From Verrucomicrobiota bacterium (GTDB lineage: Bacteria; Verrucomicrobiota; Verrucomicrobiia; Chthoniobacterales; Xiphinematobacteraceae), in NCBI GenBank assembly GCA_003176035.1, contig PSRL01000187.1:1-11584 (forward strand): a stretch of 11,584 bases of DNA, given 5' to 3'. Shown here one piece after another: positions 6,071-11,584 of the stretch. A model generated the notes under the pieces. That model ran no database searches, had not been told where the DNA came from, and was given only the letters and a program-made list of their open reading frames with translations. Positions within the stretch are counted from its first letter, which is position 1; the number at the start of each line of letters is the position of its first letter. Position numbers and translations under genes: made by a program.

Positions 6071-8617
6071 ATAGATCCTCAACGTCTCCAAGGCACAAGC
6101 TCTCATTTTAAGCCAGTTCAAGAGTTTAACAATAAAAACCAGAGCCTAACTCCAAGTCCCCGACAATGGATTGAGGACATGCCGGTGAGATCGCATTTAA
6201 TAAGAACGCAATTTTCGCCTATTTTAAAAACAATCCCTGAAAAGCAAAAGAATGCGCAAGCCCTGAAGCACCTTGAAGGTCTGGCTGAAGTGATTGCAAA
6301 AAGTCTCATAGAAGAAGAAGAGGAAATTGAGAGAGCTTGGTTTTCCGATCAAAGGGAAGTTGCACCTTGGGTAGAAGACTTCTTGATGAGAACGGCTCTT
6401 CAAAACGAAAAAAAGGCGAAATTAAAAAACTTTCCAGGATTCTATTTTGAAACGTACGAAAACGAAAGCGTCCCATCACAGGTAGAAAAATCACATCAGT
6501 CCACAAACGAATTTACAAACAGCATCGAAGAAGAATCTATGCACAAAACAGCGCCAAATCATGTTCAAGGTCTTATCCAAAAATTTGAGGAAAACAATCT
6601 TGTCAAAAAATTCGAGGATAAATCAAAATCGATCTTGCGTTCTTCCTTAAAAAAGGTTGCGCCGCCCGCCAGCCCAAGAACAACACAGCCTCAAGTAAAA
6701 GTGCCGGAGAAAAATGACGGTGGTGGCCAAAATCAAAATAGGGGAGGGGTTCAAGAATTTATCAAACAACTCGAGAATAACCCAAAGCTAAGCTCCTCCC
6801 CTTTCTTCGCCCAAAGCTCTCCGAAAGCTAATTTCGAAAATTATGAGAAAAGCTCTGCAGAAATTGCTCCGGGTCAGGAGGAGTATAAAAGCGACTTACA
6901 GCCGAGCATCATGATGATGAAAAATAGGCCGCGGTCCCCCGGAAGGCGAGCTCCAAGTCGATTGAAGTCGGGGCAAAATTTGGTTCCAGCGCCAGAAGGG
7001 TTGCAAGAATCGAGCGGTGAGGCAACCCAACCAGGGGGCAGGATAAAACCGCAAGCCTTCCGCACCTCGAGTGTGAAATATCAAGCAAATATGGAGCGAG
7101 ACCCGAGGATAGCTCTGGAACAGATGTTATCTGGTATAGAGCCCCCTGCACCGCAACCCGAAGAGGCAGTGCAGACACGGGAACAAGAAATCACAATAAC
7201 GAAAATTAATCGCTCAACGAGTGCGGCATCGCTCGATTCTGTGTTTGCAGAGGGTACACAGAGGAAATTCAGTAATGCAACAAACCGTGCACCGAGCACG
7301 GAGTCTCTCGGCAACCAACAGCAGCAGCCTCTTCCAATCGAAGCAAAGGTGGTGCTGCCTAAAGCAAGCCGGGTCTTGAAAGAAGAGCTTCGGGCGGAAA
7401 GGCCGGCTGAAAATATAACTTTTATCGAAGTCAGTGAGCCGCCTGCTAAAAAGAAGGGTCAGACGAGATGGGCGAAATTCCAAGCGAAGAAAAGAGAGCT
7501 TCGGGCGGAAGAGAGGCCGGCTGAAAATGTAATTTTTACCGAAGTCAGTGAGCCGCCTGCTAAAAAGAAGGGTCAGATGAGATGGGCGAAATTCCAAGCG
7601 AAGAAAAAAAAGCTTCGGGTGGAAGAGAAGCCGGCTAAAAATGTGACTTCTACCGAAGTCAGCGAACCGTCTGCTAAAAAGAAGGACCAGAATGGATGGG
7701 CAAAATTCCAAGCGCGGGTAGCAGCTTTTTTTCGGCGTCGTAAGAAGGTGAAGGAGAAGGAGACGCCGAATGAGAAGAGAGACTCGGAAAAAAATACCGA
7801 GCCTGTGACATTTGCCAATTTGGAAACTGAAAAGTCGTGGTTTGAAGATGATCTCACACACTTCTACATCGCGGAGAAAGTCGAGGAGCTAAAGCGTGCT
7901 GAGGAACTAAAAAACAAAGAAGCAGAGCTTCAACAACGCGCTGAGGCACTGAAAAACAGAGAAGCAAAGCTTCAACAAAGCTCGGAGTCACTGCAAAACA
8001 AAGAAGCAAAGCTTCAACAAAGCTCGGAGTCACTGAAAAACAGAGAAGCAAAGCTTCAACAAAGCTCGGAGTCACTGCAAAACAAAGAAGCAGAGTTTCA
8101 ACAACGCGCTGAGGTACTGAAAAACAAGGAAACAGAGCTTCAGCACAGAGAGGAAAGGATTAAAAAACAAGACGAAGCGATTCAACAGGGATGGGCAATC
8201 CTTAAGTTGGAAATAAAGGAGATGGAAGAGGAAATAGCGGTCATAAAGGAGGTGGAAGAAAAAATGGAGCTTGCCCAAAAAGCGCAGGAAAGCACTGTGA
8301 TCTCTCTAAAGAATGCCGTCAGAGCGCTAAATGAGTTGATCAGCAGAACGCAAGCGTCATATCAAAAGCAGCTGCAGGAGCCTAGGCCTTCTTTAGGGAT
8401 CTTCAAGAATCAGCTTGAGCGGTTGGAAAAAGCTAGCAAGCAACTTGCCTCAGCTATTGACAGTTTGGAAATTAACCCTCATAACCAGCTTCAAGTGGAA
8501 GCATCTCCAGCGATTCCCGGAGTGGAAGAGGAAAATACGGGAGGCACTGTTTTCAACCCCGAGTTTAAAATCGCTCGGAGGTCATGGATTGAATTGGCTC
8601 AATTTCCGACTCCATAA
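6068..8617 (+). CDS. Large coiled-coil, repeat-rich protein, candidate secreted effector
   Basis: An 849-residue protein of no family I recognise, starting at a GTG with a good Shine-Dalgarno. Residues 1-60 are polar with no signal peptide or membrane helix. Residues 60-125 look helical and charged (EEEEEIERAWF). Residues about 130-435 are Ser/Pro/Gln rich and probably disordered, with many R-x-x-S sites. Residues 439-552 contain three 38-residue repeats, each with VSEPPAKKK followed by RWAKFQAKK, the last running into a very basic VAAFFRRRKKVKEKE. Residues 610-707 are seven 14-residue repeats (RAEELKNKEAELQQ type), two heptads each, opening a coiled coil that continues to about 760. The C-terminal 50 residues are polar. 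It lies 54 bases after the preceding repeat-rich gene and is probably cotranscribed. It could be a structural or scaffold-like effector; a cell-surface or cytoskeletal protein is the alternative. Confidence 0.75.
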   Translation: MIDPQRLQGTSSHFKPVQEFNNKNQSLTPSPRQWIEDMPVRSHLIRTQFSPILKTIPEKQKNAQALKHLEGLAEVIAKSLIEEEEEIERAWFSDQREVAPWVEDFLMRTALQNEKKAKLKNFPGFYFETYENESVPSQVEKSHQSTNEFTNSIEEESMHKTAPNHVQGLIQKFEENNLVKKFEDKSKSILRSSLKKVAPPASPRTTQPQVKVPEKNDGGGQNQNRGGVQEFIKQLENNPKLSSSPFFAQSSPKANFENYEKSSAEIAPGQEEYKSDLQPSIMMMKNRPRSPGRRAPSRLKSGQNLVPAPEGLQESSGEATQPGGRIKPQAFRTSSVKYQANMERDPRIALEQMLSGIEPPAPQPEEAVQTREQEITITKINRSTSAASLDSVFAEGTQRKFSNATNRAPSTESLGNQQQQPLPIEAKVVLPKASRVLKEELRAERPAENITFIEVSEPPAKKKGQTRWAKFQAKKRELRAEERPAENVIFTEVSEPPAKKKGQMRWAKFQAKKKKLRVEEKPAKNVTSTEVSEPSAKKKDQNGWAKFQARVAAFFRRRKKVKEKETPNEKRDSEKNTEPVTFANLETEKSWFEDDLTHFYIAEKVEELKRAEELKNKEAELQQRAEALKNREAKLQQSSESLQNKEAKLQQSSESLKNREAKLQQSSESLQNKEAEFQQRAEVLKNKETELQHREERIKKQDEAIQQGWAILKLEIKEMEEEIAVIKEVEEKMELAQKAQESTVISLKNAVRALNELISRTQASYQKQLQEPRPSLGIFKNQLERLEKASKQLASAIDSLEINPHNQLQVEASPAIPGVEEENTGGTVFNPEFKIARRSWIELAQFPTP
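7382..7723 (+). repeat. Three 114-bp in-frame repeats (38-residue RWAKFQAKK units)
   Basis: Units start near 7382, 7496 and 7610. Copies 1 and 2 are nearly identical; copy 3 has drifted, with substitutions such as KKDQNGWAKFQAR. The first unit lacks one codon near its start (RAERPAEN against RAEERPAEN). Each unit is strongly basic and ends in an amphipathic Trp/Phe segment. Confidence 0.85.
7895..8188 (+). repeat. Seven 42-bp in-frame repeats (14-residue coiled-coil units)
   Basis: Seven consecutive units encode 14-residue, two-heptad blocks ending in LQQ or a variant. Units 3-5 carry SSESL in place of RAEAL and are almost identical at DNA level, evidence of recent slippage or recombination expansion. 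There are no unique spacers, so this is not a CRISPR array. Confidence 0.88.
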
Positions 8618-8708
8618 CGTTCAAGTGAACTGGAACCGCCCCCTAGGAGGACAGTTGGGGACTGCCACGGGAGTTACAGGAAAGCTCAGAGATGTACAAA
8701 ATAAGTTA

Positions 8709-8744
8709 TTGACAAATAGATAGTTATGTAAAAACTGTAACTAT
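8709..8744 (+). promoter_or_regulatory. TTGACA box and start-codon-overlapping inverted repeat
   Basis: A perfect -35 hexamer TTGACA sits at 8709-8714, but no good -10 follows at the usual spacing. ATAGTTA (8720-8726) is complementary to TAACTAT (8738-8744), with the right arm overlapping the ATG at 8743. The arrangement resembles the repeat that abuts the start at 4124. The rest of the gap 8618-8742 holds only a small GTTCA-AG-TGAAC palindrome just after the stop of the preceding gene. Confidence 0.35.
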
Positions 8745-9288
8745 GCCATCATTTGCTATTTTCATAGGCATCCTCTTGGATATTCTCGGGATTGCCGGAT
8801 ATGTTTGGACCGGCTCTCACTCTCCCACTGCGCTCATTCCTGCTGTCATTGGAACGCTGCTCCTCATCTTGGGAATCATTGCTTCACGCAATCCTGATAT
8901 GAGGAAACAGGCTATGCACATTGCAGCCATTATAGCTGCGCTAGGGTTCCTAGGAAGCGCGTCGCGTGCTTTGCCTAATATTTCGAAAATGTTTCCTTCG
9001 CATCAGGTAAGCGAGGCGCTACATCCAGGCAGTCCAACTCCCGGTCAAATGGGTACCGAAGGTGCGCCGGACCAGATTGGCGCCCCTCCAGCTGGGCAGC
9101 AAACGACGGCGTTAAATCAAATCAAGGGGGCGGCGTGGGATCATCACCATGCGATCGCATTTTGGATGCAATCCATTATGGCTCTCCTCTGTCTGATTTT
9201 TCTGATTGCTTGCATCAGATCCTTTATCAATGCGCGCCGCAATCAGCCGACCCAATACTCACCGCCACCCTACGATAAAACACCGTAG
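8743..9288 (+). CDS. Small four-helix inner-membrane protein
   Basis: A 181-residue hypothetical membrane protein. Predicted helices: about 4-22, 30-48, 58-78 and 138-162, the last followed by a basic stretch (RSFINARRN), which suggests a cytoplasmic C-terminus. The pattern of a glycine-rich first helix, TALIPAVIGTLLLILGIIA, MRKQAMHIAAIIAALGFLGS, then a last helix ending in CIRSFINARR is one I associate with short conserved proteins of Planctomycetes/Verrucomicrobia; the function is unknown. Here a polar Pro/Gly/Gln-rich segment of about 55 residues (80-135) separates helices 3 and 4, longer than I expect for such proteins. The tail ends in SPPPYDKTP. The start has no Shine-Dalgarno but the first helix begins at once. 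It is convergent with the phosphothreonine lyase-like gene. Confidence 0.7.
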   Translation: MPSFAIFIGILLDILGIAGYVWTGSHSPTALIPAVIGTLLLILGIIASRNPDMRKQAMHIAAIIAALGFLGSASRALPNISKMFPSHQVSEALHPGSPTPGQMGTEGAPDQIGAPPAGQQTTALNQIKGAAWDHHHAIAFWMQSIMALLCLIFLIACIRSFINARRNQPTQYSPPPYDKTP

Positions 9289-9356
9289 AGTGGGTTTATA
9301 AGTCACAGTCAAAGTTCTCACTCAAGGCGTCAGCCGAGTATTGCCCTCTCCACTCT
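9287..9356. repeat. Weak inverted repeat after the membrane-protein stop
   Basis: AGAGTGG (9287-9293) is complementary to CCACTCT (9350-9356) with a 56-base loop. It lies in the 145-base gap between convergent genes. The stem is too short and the loop too long to call it a terminator; nothing else is recognised in 9289-9433. Confidence 0.25.
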
Positions 9357-9433
9357 TCTCGCCGTCGCATGAGTTTCGGGCGTAACATACATTCCACGAG
9401 AACCCCTTTTGACCGTATTCAACATTAATGAAA

Positions 9434-10669
9434 TTACTGACTCCCAGTGGGAGTTTCAGATGGATCAACACAAATTATTTTAATCTCTCTGTTTTGAACA
9501 TTTGTATAAGCTCGATCGGAGTATTGAAAAAATGGCTCATTTCTGAGTTCATCCTGGATCTTTAGAATATTTTCGCCCTGTAGGTTTCGCTTAAAACGCT
9601 CGTTCCGATAAGAGATACGATCGCTTCCTGTAAGATAGATATCCGATTCGGGCTTTTTCCCGGGAGGTATGCCCGCTTCGTCTAGCATTTTTTCAATTAT
9701 ACTAAAGAAAATTCCTATGGCAACAAATGTATCTGCTGAATATAGTGATAGCTTTTTATCTTCGCCTCCAATATTTGTTTCTTTATCTCTGACGTGAGCA
9801 TAAAAAGTAAACTGAGCGCCTTGAAAAACTCGAGGGTGTTTTAATATCGCTTCCTCCCGTTTATCCGGTAGTGCATGGGATACTTTGAATTTCCGAAATG
9901 GGCACTGAGGGGAGTCCATAATGTTGAAGATCAATTGAGCAGCCCGTTCAAAATCATTGGGATCAACGCTACAATGAAATTTGTCTCCCGCATTCTTTGA
10001 TGTCAAATCGCATGCACTTTCCTCAATTCCCTCAAGCATAGGAGTATTTTTTAAAAAATTTACATATTTTTGGCTTTTGGATGTGGAACGAAACTCTGAG
10101 TTGTCACAATTATTTTTTGCCTCAAAGTGTATAAATAACCCTCCGATCCTAGGCGAATAGTAAGCTGATATGGAATGTTCTCCATCTACAAAAAAGAAAC
10201 CCTCTTTCTTATACATCGAATTGAAATCTAAGGCACTGTTATTGCGGAATTGATAGATCATGTTTTTTGGATCCGGATGATCTATTTGTTCAAGGAAGAT
10301 GTTAGCTTCCCCTTTGAGATGTGCTCGCACAGTCTTTGCAATAGGACCAGCATAATTAGTACGAAACTCTAATAGTTCAGATTTGCTACGAGATAGAAGG
10401 ATTGGAGAAGTATTTCCCTCTTCCTGGGCTGCGTCACTTTCATTTGAAGAAACAACAGCAGGAGGCTCCGAAGAAAATGATGGATTTTTTTCTGAGAAAG
10501 TGACGGTGGTGAGAGTGCGTACCGAAGGACTGGATGGCGATATGGTGCTGAACCTATTTGAGGATATTAGCGAAGGCTCATCCTGCGTATTTACCGATGA
10601 AGTTGGTGAGGAAGAAATGCTTCCGCTATTATTGGGAACCGAAATTTGAGGTAGTAATAATTTTTTCAC
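9434..10669 (-). CDS. OspF/SpvC-type phosphothreonine lyase, candidate type III effector
   Basis: The 411-residue product matches, by eye, the OspF/SpvC/HopAI1 family, which removes phosphate from phosphothreonine in the TxY loop of host MAP kinases by beta-elimination. Conserved blocks, in family order: GLFIHFE (177-183), AGDKFHCSV (227-235), FRKFKV (258-263), RVFQGAQFTFY (280-290), AGIPPGKKPESD (332-343), RISYRNER (351-358) and LRNEPFF (375-381). Mapped on SpvC as I recall it, Lys104, His106, Lys136, Arg148, Tyr158 and Arg213 correspond to Lys230, His232, Lys262, Arg280, Tyr290 and Arg355; the His-Lys spacing of 30 and Arg-Tyr spacing of 10 agree exactly. About 100 Ser/Thr/Pro-rich residues precede the domain, and insertions near 184-226 and 265-279 make it longer than the usual 240 or so. 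The GTG start follows AAAGGGAA closely. No Sec signal. It stands alone on this strand between convergent and distant neighbours. Confidence 0.85.
   Translation of the reverse strand: MKKLLLPQISVPNNSGSISSSPTSSVNTQDEPSLISSNRFSTISPSSPSVRTLTTVTFSEKNPSFSSEPPAVVSSNESDAAQEEGNTSPILLSRSKSELLEFRTNYAGPIAKTVRAHLKGEANIFLEQIDHPDPKNMIYQFRNNSALDFNSMYKKEGFFFVDGEHSISAYYSPRIGGLFIHFEAKNNCDNSEFRSTSKSQKYVNFLKNTPMLEGIEESACDLTSKNAGDKFHCSVDPNDFERAAQLIFNIMDSPQCPFRKFKVSHALPDKREEAILKHPRVFQGAQFTFYAHVRDKETNIGGEDKKLSLYSADTFVAIGIFFSIIEKMLDEAGIPPGKKPESDIYLTGSDRISYRNERFKRNLQGENILKIQDELRNEPFFQYSDRAYTNVQNREIKIICVDPSETPTGSQ
9437..9457 (-). terminator. Short hairpin at the 3' end of the lyase-like gene
   Basis: CTCCC AGT GGGAG (9441-9453), flanked by CTGA/TCAG, forms a compact stem covering the last codons before the minus-strand stop. 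On the minus strand it is followed by TAATTTCATTAA, only weakly T-rich, so termination here is uncertain. Confidence 0.3.
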
Positions 10670-10858
10670 ATTCCCTTTGTAGTTGTGACGAAAATATTGT
10701 CTTTTTTAAAAGATTAGTAACACCGACGTACTGCGCGTGGGTATATTCTGACACTTTCGCTTCGAAAAATTTGAACGGATTGACCATTGGTATTTTTTGT
10801 AGACACTACTGAGGTGTGAGAGCCCGGTTCAAAAAGATTGCAGTATTAATAGTCAGCA
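10670..10858. other. Intergenic region upstream of the lyase-like gene
   Basis: This 189-base A/T-rich gap must hold the promoter of the minus-strand effector-like gene. AAAGGGAA (10671-10678, minus strand) is its ribosome site, with tight spacing of a few bases to the GTG. TTACTA and CAATAT, about 15 bases apart on the minus strand, are poor promoter matches. No convincing terminator for the DUF192 gene that ends at 10859 is visible. Confidence 0.35.
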
Positions 10859-11332
10859 CTAAAGGGACTTATATCTCTCAACTTCGGGAAGGCCCTCAAC
10901 AACTGTTCCTGGCTTCATGCCATTTTGTTCGAACCAACCCTTTGGCATTTCCAAAGCATACAGGACAGCGGTGGAGGTGCTTGGGACGCTTTCTTCATTG
11001 AGAGGCTCCATATCATAAATTTCCAGGATAGTGCCCGTGGAGTTGATATAAGCTACCGATAGGGGAACGAGGGTATTTTTCATCCAGAAGGCTACTTGCT
11101 GAGGAAAATCGAATACGAACAGCATTCCCTCATTATGTCCAAGAGTGGCACGATGCATGAGCCCTATGGCTCGTTGTTGAGGAGTGGAGGCTACGGGAAC
11201 TTTGATAACGACCTTTCCTAGCCGAAGTTCTCGTTTGGATAGATTTTCCTGAGGCTGATCTGCGGCGGGGGTCGCCGCAGAAACAAAAATACTAAATAGG
11301 AGCAGCGGAATCAGGGCTCGTACGAATTGCAT
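10859..11332 (-). CDS. Secreted DUF192 family protein
   Basis: A 157-residue exported protein. Residues 1-20 (MQFVRALIPLLLFSIFVSAA) form a Sec signal peptide with a likely cleavage near the SAA-TPAA stretch; the absence of a lipobox Cys argues against a lipoprotein. The mature part is a full DUF192 domain: VPVASTPQQRAIGLMHRATL (46-65), GMLFVFDFPQQVAFWMKNTL (69-88), PLSVAYINSTGTILEIYDMEP (90-110, split here only for reference) and ALEMPKGWFEQNGMKPGTVV (126-145). The biochemical role of this family is not established; it is found as small periplasmic proteins in many bacteria and archaea. Its ATG lies only 38 bases from the likely start of the divergent cytochrome gene, so the two must share a compact promoter region. 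Confidence 0.88.
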   Translation of the reverse strand: MQFVRALIPLLLFSIFVSAATPAADQPQENLSKRELRLGKVVIKVPVASTPQQRAIGLMHRATLGHNEGMLFVFDFPQQVAFWMKNTLVPLSVAYINSTGTILEIYDMEPLNEESVPSTSTAVLYALEMPKGWFEQNGMKPGTVVEGLPEVERYKSL

Positions 11333-11370
11333 AGCACTTTAAAGACTTGTAGCATTTAAAAAGACTTTAT
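11333..11370. promoter_or_regulatory. Compact divergent intergenic region with direct repeat
   Basis: The 38-base gap between DUF192 and the ActA-like gene contains TTAAAGACTT (11339-11348) and TAAAAAGACTT (11357-11367), a near-direct repeat about 18-19 bases apart, which is close to two helical turns and could be a regulator site. No clear promoter boxes can be assigned, and either gene may start elsewhere. Confidence 0.3.
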
Positions 11371-11584
11371 TTGCAATTGCCAGCTTCCACGCAAGAATCT
11401 GAGGAGGTGAGTCCTAAACGAAACCAAAGCTGGCAGGTAGTCATCGGCTTGAGTATCACCGTTGGCCTTTTATTTGCCGGAAGCTGGGTTTATTGCACTG
11501 GAAAGTACACTCGGGTGGGTTACGAACCTGAACAGCCGGTTGCCTTTTCACACGCCTTGCATGTTCAACAGCTTGGGATGGATT
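11371..11584 (+). CDS. actA: ActA-like multihaem cytochrome of alternative complex III (N-terminal part)
   Basis: The frame is open from just after 11352 to the window end and reads a polar lead, one membrane helix (QVVIGLSITVGLLFAGSWVY), then YEPEQPVAFSHALHVQQLGMD. The last segment matches the conserved start of ActA, the periplasmic pentahaem cytochrome of alternative complex III, where PI.FSHKLHAGELGIDC precedes the first CxxCH haem motif; the His residues in SHALH would be haem ligands. Alternative complex III oxidises quinol and passes electrons to a cytochrome oxidase. No haem motif is inside the window, so the call rests on this stretch. There is no ATG in frame; TTG at 11371 or 11377, or GTG at 11407, are possible starts, none with a well-spaced Shine-Dalgarno. 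The act genes would be expected to follow downstream. Confidence 0.7.
   Translation, partial: MQLPASTQESEEVSPKRNQSWQVVIGLSITVGLLFAGSWVYCTGKYTRVGYEPEQPVAFSHALHVQQLGMD

Noticed and set aside
7214..7861. Long antisense open frame of 215 codons on the minus strand
   Set aside because: It mirrors the in-frame 114-bp repeats of the plus-strand gene, has Arg/Phe/Leu repeats with no natural composition, and no ribosome site; the plus-strand frame is far longer and coherent.
7895..8188. Regular short repeats resembling a CRISPR array
   Set aside because: The 42-bp units are contiguous with no unique spacers and encode a 14-residue coiled-coil unit.
7854..8278. Antisense frames with VEALLLCF repeats that look like membrane helices
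   Set aside because: They are the reverse reading of the 42-bp coiled-coil repeats and simply inherit their periodicity.
8415..8723. 102-codon plus-strand frame overlapping the end of the coiled-coil gene
   Set aside because: Mostly inside the long gene in another frame, with no family resemblance; the tail beyond 8617 looks non-coding.
10383..11001. Short plus-strand frames opposite the lyase-like and DUF192 genes
   Set aside because: They overlap well-supported minus-strand genes, have no recognisable motifs and no convincing ribosome sites.

Overview
The window looks like a bacterial chromosome in which ordinary metabolic, repair and respiratory genes surround a block of about 6.5 kb that looks accessory. 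The flanking genes are the 3' end of trpB, a rhamnulokinase (rhaB), two endonuclease/exonuclease/phosphatase (EEP) fold proteins (one a full exodeoxyribonuclease III), a secreted DUF192 protein, and the 5' end of a gene resembling ActA, the multihaem cytochrome of alternative complex III. An ActA-type respiratory gene, rhamnose catabolism, and a small membrane protein of a type I associate with Planctomycetes/Verrucomicrobia suggest a member of that superphylum, most likely Verrucomicrobiota. This placement is inference from gene content; no rRNA or marker gene is present.

Layout. 1-205: trpB end (+). 295-1824: rhaB (+). 1825-2243: intergenic, with a possible terminator, an 11-bp inverted repeat and a near-perfect 163-bp palindrome that looks like a MITE. 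2244-3014: EEP family hydrolase (+). 3015-3275: intergenic, with palindromes and a tRNA D-arm-like fragment. 3276-4040: xth (+). 4124-6013 and 6068-8617: two large, mostly disordered, repeat-rich proteins (+), probably one transcription unit. 8743-9288: a small four-helix membrane protein (+). 9434-10669: a 411-residue protein on the minus strand. 10859-11332: DUF192 (-). 11371 onward: ActA-like N-terminus (+).

The main discovery is the minus-strand 411-residue protein. Its C-terminal half carries the signature of the OspF/SpvC/HopAI1 phosphothreonine lyases: GDKFH, FKV, GAQFTFY, PG..P.SD, SYRNE and LRNEPF. These are type III effectors of Shigella, Salmonella and Pseudomonas that irreversibly inactivate host MAP kinases. 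The residues that line the SpvC active site appear to be kept. It has a Ser/Thr/Pro/Asn-rich N-terminal extension and, at residues 2-11, a match to the MAP-kinase docking-motif pattern.

The two large plus-strand proteins beside it look like secreted host-directed proteins as well. They have polar, Ser/Asn-rich N-termini, no Sec signal, long disordered segments, recently duplicated internal repeats, a basic-aromatic tail with three adjacent cysteines in one, and a coiled coil made of seven 14-residue repeats in the other. The first also contains two C9 tracts that could act as phase-variation switches. Together this suggests a host-interaction locus in a lineage where SpvC-like enzymes would be unexpected. 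No secretion-system gene lies within the window, so delivery is inferred.
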